64,000 nucleotides of DNA from Acidaminococcus timonensis (GTDB lineage Bacteria > Bacillota > Negativicutes > Acidaminococcales > Acidaminococcaceae). Below the pieces are notes generated by a model. The model saw only the letters and a program-made list of their open reading frames with translations. It was not told the origin of the DNA and did not search any database. A program made the translations under genes and the position numbers. The stretch spans positions 311,962 through 375,961 of the forward strand of contig NZ_FNWH01000005.1 of assembly GCF_900106585.1 (NCBI RefSeq), written 5' to 3'. Below are positions 1 to 7,930 of this stretch, piece by piece. Numbering within the stretch: the stretch's first letter is position 1; every line of letters begins with the position of its first letter.

Positions 1-503
1 TTTCACGTAAATATGGGATGGCAAGTAGCAGCCAGCTGCTAAAGTGGGTTGCTGCTTACAAGGCATTTGGTGATAATGGACTGAAGAGATCCCGCTCTCA
101 AAAAATATACTCTTTCAAAGAAAAACTTTCTGTGGTAGAGTCTTACTTAACAAACGAAATCTCGTATCAGGAATTGGCAATTCAAGTAGGAATCAATAAT
201 CCATCCATGATTTCCAGATGGGTCAATGAATTTAAAATTGCGGGGCCGGAAGCGTTACGGCCACATAAAAAAGGCAGGAAGAGAACTTTGAACAAATCTC
301 AAACCAAAAAAACAGATCCCCAGGTTCAGCAGCCGATGGTCGACATCAGTGTGGAACATGTCCAGGAGTTAGAGGATGAACTCCTTAAACTCCGTATAGA
401 GAATGCTTTTTTAAAAGAACTGAGGAGACTGCGTTTAGAGGACGAAGCAAAAATGAGAGAGTTGCGAAAATCATCTCCAGTCTCCGAAGATCATTCAAAT
501 TGA
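1..503 (+). CDS. IS150-type transposase OrfA, 5' truncated by window
   Basis: OrfA is the DNA-binding helix-turn-helix subunit of an IS3-family transposase. The frame is open from base 3 (residues SRKYG) and the complete copy at 62703-63281 is 192 aa, so the true start lies before the window. Two helix-turn-helix segments are visible (around SSSQLLKWVAAYKAFG and QELAIQVGINNPSMISRW). They are followed by a basic linker (KKGRKRTLNK) and a C-terminal leucine-rich segment (ELEDELLKLRIENAFLKEL) that is the usual oligomerisation coiled coil. The stop TGA overlaps the TTG start of orfB by four bases, with orfB in the -1 frame. Confidence 0.92.
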   Translation, partial: SRKYGMASSSQLLKWVAAYKAFGDNGLKRSRSQKIYSFKEKLSVVESYLTNEISYQELAIQVGINNPSMISRWVNEFKIAGPEALRPHKKGRKRTLNKSQTKKTDPQVQQPMVDISVEHVQELEDELLKLRIENAFLKELRRLRLEDEAKMRELRKSSPVSEDHSN

Positions 504-1345
504 AAGACCTTCTCTCCTATACTCAAATGCCTAAAGCGACCTATATGTACTGGCAGAAACGGTTTGACCGCGTGAATCCAGACCAGGAAGTAGAGGACAA
601 AATACAGGAAATCCGCAGCCAGCATAAAGATTATGGATATCGGCGCATGACCGGTGAGCTGAAGAATCAAGGGCTTTGCGTGAACAAGAAGAAAGTTCAA
701 CGTATCATGCAGGAACTGAGCCTTCAGGTAACATCCTTTACCCGGAAAAGCCGTAAATACAGCTCCTATAAGGGTAAGGTAGGAACCATTGCTCCCAATA
801 GAATACATCGTCGTTTTGAGACGAATATCCCACATCAGAAGATTACAACCGACACTTCAGAATTCAAATACTATGAAGTAGATCCACAGGGACATCTGAC
901 CCTGCACAAGCTTTATCTGGATCCTTTCCTGGACATGTTCAATGATGAAATCATCAGCTATGGAATAGCAAAACGTCCTTCGGCTGAAAGCATACTGGAA
1001 GCTCAAGCTGAAGCAATCGAAATTACTGCTGATTGTCCGTATCGAAGAACGTTTCACTCCGATCAGGGTTGGGCATACCAAATGAAGGCCTATGCCAGGA
1101 ATCTAAAAAAAGGACGAATTTTTCAAAGCATGTCTCGAAAGGGCAACTGTCATGATAACGCTGTAATGGAGAATTTCTTCGGCTTAATGAAGCAGGAAAT
1201 GTATTATGGAGTAATCTACTACAGCTACGAAGAACTAAAAAACGCTATCGAACGATACATTAAATACTATAACGAGCAAAGGATCAAGGAAAAACTATGC
1301 TGGAAAAGTCCTGTTCAATATAGGCTTTCCTTGCAGGCAGCATAA
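500..1345 (+). CDS. IS150-type transposase OrfB (DDE integrase)
   Basis: OrfB is the catalytic rve/DDE integrase part of the IS3-family transposase. It is 281 aa and identical to the copy at 61861-62706. An HTH_21-type segment (SQHKDYGYRRMTGELK) precedes the catalytic core, with the DDE residues expected at TTDTSEF, FHSDQGWAYQ and GNCHDNAVMENFFGLMKQE. It begins at a TTG within the stop of orfA, so it is expressed by coupling or by a -1 frameshift. I see no classical A6G slippery site. It appears intact. Confidence 0.95.
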   Translation: MKDLLSYTQMPKATYMYWQKRFDRVNPDQEVEDKIQEIRSQHKDYGYRRMTGELKNQGLCVNKKKVQRIMQELSLQVTSFTRKSRKYSSYKGKVGTIAPNRIHRRFETNIPHQKITTDTSEFKYYEVDPQGHLTLHKLYLDPFLDMFNDEIISYGIAKRPSAESILEAQAEAIEITADCPYRRTFHSDQGWAYQMKAYARNLKKGRIFQSMSRKGNCHDNAVMENFFGLMKQEMYYGVIYYSYEELKNAIERYIKYYNEQRIKEKLCWKSPVQYRLSLQAA

Positions 1346-1422
1346 AAAAGTAACGAGACAGTAAAAACCATCTCGTTACTAAGGTCTAACTTTTTGGGGT
1401 CACATCATCACAGCCCCTTTTT

Positions 1423-3081
1423 TCAAATTTCATCGAAATAACTGCTGTCCTTATGGCAGATGGGACACTCAGCCGGTGGTTCCACCCCTTCACATTCATA
1501 ACCGCAGATTCGGCACCGCCATCTCTTGATTTCATCGAAATAGCTGCTGTCCTTGTGGCAGAGCGGACACTCAGCCGGCGGTTCATTGCCTTCCCAGATA
1601 TAGCCGCAGACCCGGCATTTCCATTTCCGGACCCGGTCTCCCGGCTTGGTCACTTCCACATATTCTTCTTTGGATTCCTGTTTCCGCGGGCTCTGATACT
1701 TCGTTACCGGCTCTCCCAGCATCCCGCTCCGATCCTCATACGTCGTATGGAGGATCTGTTCTGCCAGCGGGCTCAGCGGTTTCCCGTAAAATTCCCGGTA
1801 GAGTTCCAGCAGTTCCTGGTTTTCATGGCTGTTCCGGTTGGCCAGAGCAGCATCTCTCTGGTACAGGCCCTGGATCCGTTTGGCCAGCAGATCCTGCCCC
1901 TTCTGCTGCGTCCCTTTGGGCTGACCGCCACCTCCGATGCAGCCGCCGGGGCAGGTCATGACTTCGATGAATGTGTAATCCGCCAGTTTCTCCTTCTTTT
2001 TCTCCAGGAACTGACGCACATGTTCCGTGCCATAGATCACAGCCACTTTGAGGGAAAGGTCCCCCAGCCGGACCTGGGCTTCCCGGATTCCCTCCAGTCC
2101 CCTGACCGGTTCCAGATCATAGAAATCAGCAGGTGCATTATGCCCTGTGACCTGATGATATGCGGTCCGCAGAGCCGCTTCCATGACCCCGCCCGTATTG
2201 CCGAAGATCACTCCGGCCCCGGACGCTTCTCCCATGAGGGAATCATAGGGTTGGTCCTCCAGAGTGGCCAGATCTAGGCCGGCCGACCGTGCCCAGGCTG
2301 CCAGTTCCCGGGTGGTGATGACCTGATCCATGTCCCGCATTCCGGGGATATCCAGATAGGTTCCTGCCGCACCCATTTCTTCCCGGCGGATTTCGAACTT
2401 TTTGGCCGTACAGGGAGTCAGGGCCACATTGACGATCTTGCGGGGATCCAGTCCCATTTTTTGGGCAAAATACGTCTTGACCGTAGGTCCCTGCATCCCG
2501 ATGGGACTTTTGGCCGTAGAGATATGAGGCAGAAGTTCCGGATAGTACGTCTCTGCAAACTTCACCCAAGCCGGACAGCAGGAGGTAAACTGAGGCAAGG
2601 GACGGGTGTTTTGGGTCACCCGCTCCACCAGCTCCGCAGCTTCTTCCAGGATGGTCATATCCGCTGCGAAATTGGTATCCAGCACATAGTCCACGCCCAG
2701 AGCTTTCAGCAGGGCCACCATCTTGCCCTGGACAAAGCTGCCGTCCGGCAGGCCGAATTCTTCCCCCAGAGAAATCCGCACTGAGGGGGAAGTATTCACC
2801 ACCACGATTTTATCCGGGTCGGCCACGGCCTGACGCACCGTTTCCCATTCTGGAGTTTCCACGATGGAATCCACCGGACACACATTGGCACACTGGCCAC
2901 AATGGATACAAATGGGCACATCATCTGTCTGACTCAGGTCATAGTAACCCAGTACACCGATCTGATCCCGGCATACATCCCGACACTTCCCACAGCGGAC
3001 GCACAGGTCTTCCCGGCGCAGGATGGCCGGATTCCCCGGCTCGATCGGTACCCGGATATCCGGTGAAAGATGTTTGCTCAT
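1423..3081 (-). CDS. hydA: [FeFe]-hydrogenase with two C-terminal rubredoxin-like domains
   Basis: Iron-only hydrogenase catalysing reversible proton reduction to H2, the usual electron sink of amino-acid fermenters. Residues 27-37 (CxxCxxCxxxC) and 58-68 hold two [4Fe-4S] ferredoxin clusters. The H-cluster motifs are TSCCPAW (166-172), TPCTAKK (222-228) and CPGGCIGGGG near residue 380. All cluster cysteines are present, but the L2 motif has Thr222 where most family members have Met. The last ~75 residues are two near-identical rubredoxin-like units, each with CRxCGY and CPxCHKDSSYFDEI, arising from a tandem duplication visible in the DNA (about 1430-1640). A rubredoxin tail suggests electron exchange with rubrerythrin/rubredoxin partners (inference). 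GGGGGAG lies 5 bases before the ATG. An IS ends 15 bp beyond the stop codon. No hydEFG maturase genes are in the window. Confidence 0.95.
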   Translation of the reverse strand: MSKHLSPDIRVPIEPGNPAILRREDLCVRCGKCRDVCRDQIGVLGYYDLSQTDDVPICIHCGQCANVCPVDSIVETPEWETVRQAVADPDKIVVVNTSPSVRISLGEEFGLPDGSFVQGKMVALLKALGVDYVLDTNFAADMTILEEAAELVERVTQNTRPLPQFTSCCPAWVKFAETYYPELLPHISTAKSPIGMQGPTVKTYFAQKMGLDPRKIVNVALTPCTAKKFEIRREEMGAAGTYLDIPGMRDMDQVITTRELAAWARSAGLDLATLEDQPYDSLMGEASGAGVIFGNTGGVMEAALRTAYHQVTGHNAPADFYDLEPVRGLEGIREAQVRLGDLSLKVAVIYGTEHVRQFLEKKKEKLADYTFIEVMTCPGGCIGGGGQPKGTQQKGQDLLAKRIQGLYQRDAALANRNSHENQELLELYREFYGKPLSPLAEQILHTTYEDRSGMLGEPVTKYQSPRKQESKEEYVEVTKPGDRVRKWKCRVCGYIWEGNEPPAECPLCHKDSSYFDEIKRWRCRICGYECEGVEPPAECPICHKDSSYFDEI

Positions 3082-3164
3082 TACGACTCCCCCTTTTCAC
3101 TATACCGTGAGCATCACAAAGGACGGAGGGACCCACAGGCAGGGTCTTTACCCATACCGCCCCA

Positions 3165-3197
3165 AAACAGAACGGACGGGCTTTCTCAGCCCATCCG
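3165..3197 (-). terminator. Rho-independent terminator after the alpha/beta hydrolase
   Basis: On the minus strand a 10-bp stem (CGGATGGGCT / AGCCCGTCCG, one G-T pair) with loop GAGAA is followed by TTCTGTTTT, just beyond the stop at 3216. It separates the hydrolase from hydA. Confidence 0.7.
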
Positions 3198-3215
3198 CCC
3201 TCCGGCTCCATTTTT

Positions 3216-4199
3216 TCAGCGCAGATACCGGTCGAAGAAATCCCCGATTACCTGCAGTACCTTGTCCTGCACCCAGTATACGCCCCCATGGGCTGCTCCC
3301 GGGATCTCATACCGTTCCGCCGGCACCCCTTTGGCCTTCAGGGCCTGGTACAACAGGTCCGTCTGCCCCGGTGACACCACTTTGTCCGCTGTTCCGTGCA
3401 TCAGCAGCATGGGGGCGCTGTTTTTCCCGATATAGGCGATGGGATTGGCCGCTTCCGTAGCTTTGGGGTCAGCCAGGACGCCCCCATCCTTCCCGCCGAA
3501 CACGGGACTGCCGTTCACCCACAGGGCTTCCGTGGCCCCGGCGGATTTGTGGAGCTGCTGGACTTCCGGGCTGTAATCCATGCCCACCTGGGACAGGTCT
3601 GACAGGCCGTACAGATCGACGGCACAGCTGACCTTGCTGGATTCCTGGAGATTTTCACCCTTGTCGAAGGTCTTCGTACCGCTGGTGGTACCGGCAAAAG
3701 CCGAAAGATACCCGCCGGCGCTGCCGCCGATGATGCCGATCCGGTCCTTGTCGATGTTCCACTGATCCGCATGGGCCCGGAGGTACCGGATGGAAGCCTT
3801 CACATCCTCCAGGGGCTGGGGAAATTTGGCCGTGGGTGCTACCCGGTAGGTAATGCTGGCCACCACATAGCCTTTTTCCGCCAGGTAGTTCCGCAGCTGG
3901 ACCCCGTTGTCCTTATTGGCATTGATGAATCCGCCCCCGGTCACGTAGACGATGGCCGGCATCCTGGTCTTTTTCTGGGGCTGGAGCAGGTCCAGCTGCA
4001 TGGGTACGTTGGGGTACCCCCGGCTGGGAACCTGTTCATAGACCACCCCGGAAACCTGTTTCACTTCCGTCTTGACCGGAGCCACCTCCAGGGTCTTACT
4101 GGGATAGCGGGCTGCCGCCTCTGCGCCTGTAAACCCGGTCATCCCCAGAAGCAGCAGGCTGGATACAGCCAGCCTGCGTACTTTCCCGTTGATTTTCAT
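3216..4199 (-). CDS. Secreted alpha/beta hydrolase (esterase/lipase-like)
   Basis: A 327-aa hydrolase of the alpha/beta-fold esterase group (BD-FAE/lipase-like). A Sec signal peptide is visible: basic start MKINGKVRR, a hydrophobic core, then an AEAA cleavage region near residue 29, so it is exported to the periplasm or beyond. The oxyanion segment is VTGGGFI, the nucleophile elbow GGSAGG, the acid residue in HGTADKV and the catalytic His in GAAHGG. The substrate is not evident from the sequence. The gene is monocistronic and divergent from a PadR regulator. Its promoter (4284-4313) is followed by a PadR-type palindrome, so repression by the neighbour is likely. Confidence 0.88.
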   Translation of the reverse strand: MKINGKVRRLAVSSLLLLGMTGFTGAEAAARYPSKTLEVAPVKTEVKQVSGVVYEQVPSRGYPNVPMQLDLLQPQKKTRMPAIVYVTGGGFINANKDNGVQLRNYLAEKGYVVASITYRVAPTAKFPQPLEDVKASIRYLRAHADQWNIDKDRIGIIGGSAGGYLSAFAGTTSGTKTFDKGENLQESSKVSCAVDLYGLSDLSQVGMDYSPEVQQLHKSAGATEALWVNGSPVFGGKDGGVLADPKATEAANPIAYIGKNSAPMLLMHGTADKVVSPGQTDLLYQALKAKGVPAERYEIPGAAHGGVYWVQDKVLQVIGDFFDRYLR

Positions 4200-4250
4200 A
4201 AAAAGACCTCCTTATCTTCCTTCAGACAGTTTTCCGCCTGTCCCGGATAA

Positions 4251-4313
4251 TATGTAAATATTTACATAATAATGATTGCCACGAGTGTAGCACGTTTGCC
4301 GATCCATTGTCAA
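4251..4313 (-). promoter_or_regulatory. Promoter of the hydrolase with PadR-type operator
   Basis: On the minus strand TTGACA (4308-4313) and TACACT (4284-4289) are 18 bp apart, giving a start near 4277. Just downstream, 4251-4268 is a perfect 18-bp palindrome, TATGTAAATATTTACATA. It contains ATGT-N8-ACAT, the dyad known for PadR-family repressors. It sits between the predicted start and the ribosome binding site, where a bound protein would block elongation. The gene for a PadR protein begins 100 bp away on the other strand. Confidence 0.75.
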
Positions 4314-4371
4314 TCCATTATGTCTCTGCCTGTTTCCATGATATAATATCCCCGAAGAAAGGAGCCGCCCC

Positions 4372-4923
4372 ATGACCAAAGAAAACACTCTCCAATATAT
4401 ACTGCTGGGACTTCTGGCCAAACAGGATTTGACCGGCTATGACATCAAGAAACTGTTTGAACAGGAAGTGGGCGATTTCTGGTTTGCCCGGCACAGCCAG
4501 GTCTATCCGGAACTCCGGAAAATGGAAAAAAATGGAATGATCACCGCCCTTCCCTGTGCCTCCGAGGCAAAACGGCAGAAAACCTATTACCACCTGACGC
4601 CTGCAGGCCACCGGAAACTTCTGGAATGGCTGGCCCAGCCTCTGGGTACCATGACGCCCACCCGGGATGAATTCACCATGAAGATGTACCTGATCCGCAG
4701 CCGGCAGGATCCCCGGCTCCGGACCCTGCTCCAGGCAGACATCCACCGCCATGAAGAACGCCTGGCCCACCTGCATTTCCGCTGGCAGCTGCTGTTTTCC
4801 ACCCGGGAGGCCCGGGAAAAAGACTACGGCCATGCCCTGATCCTCCAGGAAGCCATCCAGCGGGAAACCGGGAAGCTGGAATGGGAGAAGCAGCAGCTGG
4901 AAACGCTGTCAAAGGATATATAA
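4372..4923 (+). CDS. PadR-family transcriptional regulator
   Basis: A 183-aa PadR repressor. The N-terminal winged helix (about residues 8-80, LQYILLGLLAKQDLTGYDI through YPELRKMEKNGMI) is typical. The C-terminal half is a predicted helical dimerisation domain of the Vir_act_alpha_C type. The start is preceded by AAAGGAG, and a TATAAT lies at 4342-4347. It is divergent from the secreted hydrolase, whose leader carries an ATGT-N8-ACAT palindrome, so the hydrolase is the obvious target (inference). The inducing ligand is unknown. Confidence 0.9.
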   Translation: MTKENTLQYILLGLLAKQDLTGYDIKKLFEQEVGDFWFARHSQVYPELRKMEKNGMITALPCASEAKRQKTYYHLTPAGHRKLLEWLAQPLGTMTPTRDEFTMKMYLIRSRQDPRLRTLLQADIHRHEERLAHLHFRWQLLFSTREAREKDYGHALILQEAIQRETGKLEWEKQQLETLSKDI

Positions 4924-4928
4924 AAAGA

Positions 4929-5053
4929 AAGGGGGTGTGAAAAAATGCTTTTTCACACCCCGTCACTAGTCTCTAGTCACTAGTCACTAGCCGATGGAAG
5001 CCAGCTGACGCTAGCGAAATAAAGGCGCTGTGGATGATTTTTTCACAGCGCCT
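4929..5053. repeat. Intergenic repeat, copy R1 (two hairpins around a CACTAGT array)
   Basis: Lies between the convergent padR and M23 genes. The order is hairpin A (GGGGTGTGAAAAA / TTTTTCACACCCC), a run of TCACTAG-like heptamers (4961-4990), a conserved GATGGAAGCCAGCTGACGCT segment, and hairpin B (AGGCGCTGTG / CACAGCGCCT) ending in a short T-run. Near-identical copies lie at 19.4, 24.7 and 60.3 kb, with degenerate ones at 32.7, 36.6 and 38.2 kb. The hairpins probably act as terminators for the flanking genes. Confidence 0.85.
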
Positions 5054-5057
5054 TTGT

Positions 5058-6017
5058 TCATCCTACCGGCCGCGCAAAGTTCAGCGGGTTCACGGGGCTG
5101 CCGTTCTGCCGCACTTCGAAATGCACGTGAGGACCGGTGCTGTACCCGCTGCTGCCCACGTAGCCGATGATATCACCCCGGTGCACGGTCTGGCCGGGCT
5201 GTACAGCGATGGCGCTCATGTGGCCATAGCAGGTGGTGATGCCGCTGCCGTGGTCGATGCTCACGAACCGGCCATAGCCCCCGTTCCATTGGGCATCCTG
5301 CACGGTGCCGGCCGCCGCGGCCCGGATGGGCGTACCGTAATCCACGGCGATGTCGATGCCGGGATGGTAATCACTGCCGCTGCCCCCGAAGGGATCCGCC
5401 CGCAGGCCAAAGAAAGAACTGATTTCGCCGCCGCTCACCGGCCAGCCATAGGTACCGTCCCCGGTATCCGACAGGGCCAGCAGCATGTTGGACAGGTTCT
5501 CCTTTTTATAGGCCAGCTTTTTCCAGTTGATCTCATCCTGCACTTCCAGCACCTGGAGCTGATCCGCCGTGGTAGAACCGCCCTGTCCGCCCTTGTCCAG
5601 TTCCTGGGACTTCTTGTCCACGCCATTGCCACCGATCTTTACGCCGTCCTTGGCCAGCTTCTGGCGCACGGCGTTCTCCACCTGCACCACCTGGGCCAGC
5701 TCCCTCTGGAGCTTTTCGTTGTCGTCCATGAGCTTGGCCAGCCGTTCCGTGTAGACGGCATAATCCGCCCGGTAGTTGGCCAGTTCCGTCTGTTCGTCCC
5801 AGGCCTTCACCAGCAGACCGGCACATACTGCCAGCCCCATAAGGCTGGCCAGGAAGGCGCCGCAGAACGCAATCAGGGTCCTGGGTCCCCCATGGACTTC
5901 CTGGATATGGCCGTCGTCGTCCTTCCACTGGAAGGAAAGGCCGGCTCCCACCAGATGTCCCCCCGGCAGCAGCTCCTTCAGGCTTTTCAGTTTCTCTCCG
6001 ATTTGTTTCTTATCCAT
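5058..6017 (-). CDS. M23-family membrane-anchored peptidase (peptidoglycan endopeptidase)
   Basis: A 319-aa LytM/M23 zinc peptidase, a family that cuts peptide cross-links in peptidoglycan. One transmembrane segment near residues 45-65 follows a short cytoplasmic part. A coiled coil (around residues 75-115, YTERLAKLMDDNEKLQREL) leads to a Gly/Asp-rich linker. The C-terminal M23 domain has the zinc ligands HPGID and HVHFE with the surrounding GYVGSSGYSTGPHVHF signature, so it should be active. The architecture (TM, coiled coil, LytM) is like cell-division or elongation hydrolases. SD AAGGAG precedes the ATG. A promoter and a terminator-like hairpin lie immediately upstream. Confidence 0.9.
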   Translation of the reverse strand: MDKKQIGEKLKSLKELLPGGHLVGAGLSFQWKDDDGHIQEVHGGPRTLIAFCGAFLASLMGLAVCAGLLVKAWDEQTELANYRADYAVYTERLAKLMDDNEKLQRELAQVVQVENAVRQKLAKDGVKIGGNGVDKKSQELDKGGQGGSTTADQLQVLEVQDEINWKKLAYKKENLSNMLLALSDTGDGTYGWPVSGGEISSFFGLRADPFGGSGSDYHPGIDIAVDYGTPIRAAAAGTVQDAQWNGGYGRFVSIDHGSGITTCYGHMSAIAVQPGQTVHRGDIIGYVGSSGYSTGPHVHFEVRQNGSPVNPLNFARPVG

Positions 6018-6030
6018 CCTGACTCCTTAC

Positions 6031-6058
6031 AAAAAGGACGTGCCAGGTGGCACGTCCG
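6031..6058 (-). terminator. Terminator or attenuator just upstream of the M23 gene
   Basis: On the minus strand a perfect 10-bp stem (GGACGTGCCA / TGGCACGTCC) is followed by TTTTTG and then directly by the SD of the M23 gene. It lies downstream of a good promoter (6106-6134), so it could attenuate the peptidase transcript as well as end the SDR operon. Confidence 0.65.
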
Positions 6059-6105
6059 GTACAACTGTTTGATTGGTCTTGCACATCCTTGACTACCAAG
6101 TCATT

Positions 6106-6134
6106 ATTTTAGCGCGGATGGAAGGTCGCTTCAA
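6106..6134 (-). promoter_or_regulatory. Predicted promoter of the M23 peptidase gene
   Basis: On the minus strand TTGAAG (6129-6134), a 17-bp spacer and TAAAAT (6106-6111). It gives a leader of roughly 80 bases that contains the hairpin at 6031-6058. Confidence 0.5.
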
Positions 6135-6177
6135 GCCGGTTGTCAAAAATTTTACATAAAGTTCCAGATTTTCCGAT

Positions 6178-6972
6178 TCAGTACGCCGTGGTCATGGCGC
6201 CGTCGCACAGCAGATGCTGTCCGCTGACACCACTGTTGGCCGGAGAGCACAGGAACACGGCGGTACGGCCATATTCCTCCACGTTCTGGTACCGGTTCAG
6301 CGGGAAGCTGGCGCAGTCCTTCTTCGTGTACTCTTCTTCCGTCATGCCGGCTTTCTGGGCCCGGATGCCATTCAGGTAGGCGATCCGCGCAGTATAGATC
6401 CGGCCGGGTCCCATGGTATTCACCAGGATGCCGTATTTCCCCAGTTCTCGGGCCAGGGTCTTGCTCATGCCCACCACACCCATGCGGAACGTGTTGGACA
6501 GGATCAGGTTGTCCAGGGCTTGTTTGATGGAAGAGGACGTGCTGTTCAGGATCCGGCCTTCGCCGGCTTCCTTCATGAACGGCAGGGCTGCCCGGATGGC
6601 GAAAGTATAGCTGTGCAGGCATTTTTCGTAGCCGTCGGCCCAGTCTTCTTCCGTCAAGGTCTCAAAGCTCCCTGCCTTGGGCCCGGGGCAATGGTTCACC
6701 AGGGCGTACAAGCCGCCCAAGCTATTCCCCACTTCTGTGACCATCTTCGTGATGCTGTCAGGATCCTTCACATCATAGAAGAAGATATGGGGACGGTTCC
6801 CGGTGGCCTGAGCAATGTCCTCCTGGGCCTGCAGCAGGTCCTTTTCATAGGCTTTGGCGGTGGCAATGGCCACCACAGCTCCTTCCCGGGCAAACTCCGT
6901 AGCGATTCCCTTCCCGATACCGGAAGCGGAAGACAATACCAGTGCGACTTTTCCTTTGAATCCCAGATCCAT
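6178..6972 (-). CDS. SDR-family oxidoreductase
   Basis: A short-chain dehydrogenase/reductase of 264 aa. It begins with a Rossmann strand (GKVALVLSSASGIGKGIA, the GxxxGxG cofactor site) and has a classical SDR length. The catalytic Ser is probably in LNSTSSS, but the usual YxxxK is replaced by TFRMGVVGMSKTLA (Phe where Tyr is expected, with Lys retained). This pattern occurs in divergent SDRs and may mean altered chemistry. The start at 6972 is chosen because GAGGAG lies 6-7 bases upstream; a longer reading from 6990 would overlap the previous stop codon. It is the last gene of the aminotransferase-FAH-SDR operon. Confidence 0.85.
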   Translation of the reverse strand: MDLGFKGKVALVLSSASGIGKGIATEFAREGAVVAIATAKAYEKDLLQAQEDIAQATGNRPHIFFYDVKDPDSITKMVTEVGNSLGGLYALVNHCPGPKAGSFETLTEEDWADGYEKCLHSYTFAIRAALPFMKEAGEGRILNSTSSSIKQALDNLILSNTFRMGVVGMSKTLARELGKYGILVNTMGPGRIYTARIAYLNGIRAQKAGMTEEEYTKKDCASFPLNRYQNVEEYGRTAVFLCSPANSGVSGQHLLCDGAMTTAY

Positions 6973-6986
6973 GTTTTTCTCCTCTC

Positions 6987-7913
6987 TCATTCTGCTTCAG
7001 GGTGCTTCTTCAGATCGACAACCGGGTTCACCAGCGGACGCATGGTGAAGCCATCCGGTCCGCAGATCCGACATTCTGCCCTGTCCTCATCCACGATGTG
7101 GAAGGCCCGGGGTGTCCCGGTGGACAGCACATCGCCGGCAAACCAGCCCTGGATCCTGCTGTGCAGGGAAATCAGTTTGGGTGGCTGGTGGATCATATGG
7201 TCCACCGTGTTTTTGGCGTGGACTTCTCCATTGTGGACGCTCTGGATCTCCAGTTTCGTCACATCGGGGACTTCGTCCGGAGTCACCAGTTCCGGACCGA
7301 AGGAGAAAAATGTGGGGAAGTTCTTCACGATGGTCAGATACCGGGGATTGCCGGCCAGAAATTCATTCCCTTTCAGGATGGATTCTTCCGTCATATCCAA
7401 AATGGTGGTATAACCCACGATGGCGGACTGCCAGTCAGCTTCCTCCACATCCCGGCAGTCCTTCCCCAGGATGATGCCCAGTTCAGCTTCGGCCGTAGTT
7501 TTCACGGCTTCCTTCAATTTCGGCAGCTTGATGGCGTCGCCGGGGCCGATCAGCGTGTCAGCCTGTTTGAAGAAGCTGCCGGGGAATCCGGAAGGAGGTG
7601 CACTGCCGATGTCTCCTGCATGGTCCCGATAATTCAGGCCGATACCGAAGATGCGTTTCGGATTCCGGTACAGAGGTCCATAAACCACTTTTTCCTGGGG
7701 AACGATCCCCGGGATGGTTTCCAGTTCTTCCCGGCCGCCGCCGTTATACCAGGCAGTCAGGCCCTGCACCTGCTGCTTCTGGATCAGGCTCAACAGATTT
7801 TCTGCCCAGGCCAGCCCCCTGGCGGCGTTCAGGCGTTCAATGGGCAGTACCCCTTTTTCTGTAACGATACCGGCCACTTCACGGCCGTTCAATTGGATGG
7901 TTGCCAGACGCAT
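6987..7913 (-). CDS. Fumarylacetoacetate hydrolase (FAH) family protein
   Basis: A 308-aa member of the FAH superfamily, whose members hydrolyse, decarboxylate or hydrate beta- or gamma-diketo acids using a divalent metal. The FAH core begins near residue 85 (RIFGIGLNYRDHAGD). The metal ligands are expected in AEAELGIILGKDCRD and in the segment around YTTILDMTEESIL; many members have ND at the latter position. The SD GAGGAGG lies about 7 bases before the ATG. The gene lies between an aminotransferase and an SDR, with 17-bp spacing to the former. The set looks like catabolism of an amino acid via a keto acid (inference); the exact substrate is unknown. Confidence 0.87.
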   Translation of the reverse strand: MRLATIQLNGREVAGIVTEKGVLPIERLNAARGLAWAENLLSLIQKQQVQGLTAWYNGGGREELETIPGIVPQEKVVYGPLYRNPKRIFGIGLNYRDHAGDIGSAPPSGFPGSFFKQADTLIGPGDAIKLPKLKEAVKTTAEAELGIILGKDCRDVEEADWQSAIVGYTTILDMTEESILKGNEFLAGNPRYLTIVKNFPTFFSFGPELVTPDEVPDVTKLEIQSVHNGEVHAKNTVDHMIHQPPKLISLHSRIQGWFAGDVLSTGTPRAFHIVDEDRAECRICGPDGFTMRPLVNPVVDLKKHPEAE

Positions 7914-7930
7914 GTTGTTTTCCTCCTCGC

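Larger units (their letters stand above)
1..1407 (+). mobile_element. IS3-family (IS150-type) element, copy 1, left end outside window
   Basis: The right end is visible: a stem-loop after orfB and then the terminal repeat ending at 1407. It matches the right ends of three complete copies at 16.6, 35.0 and 61.8 kb. The left end and the first part of orfA lie before the window. The proteins are the same variant as copy 4 (61.8 kb) and differ from copies 2 and 3. The right flank begins TCA and then continues as half of a terminator (CACAGCCCCTTTTTT) that belongs to the hydrogenase gene, so the element probably sits inside that terminator. Confidence 0.93.

Noticed and set aside
4961-4990. Heptamer run considered as a CRISPR-like array
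   Set aside because: Units are 7 bp with no unique spacers, and no cas genes are in the window.
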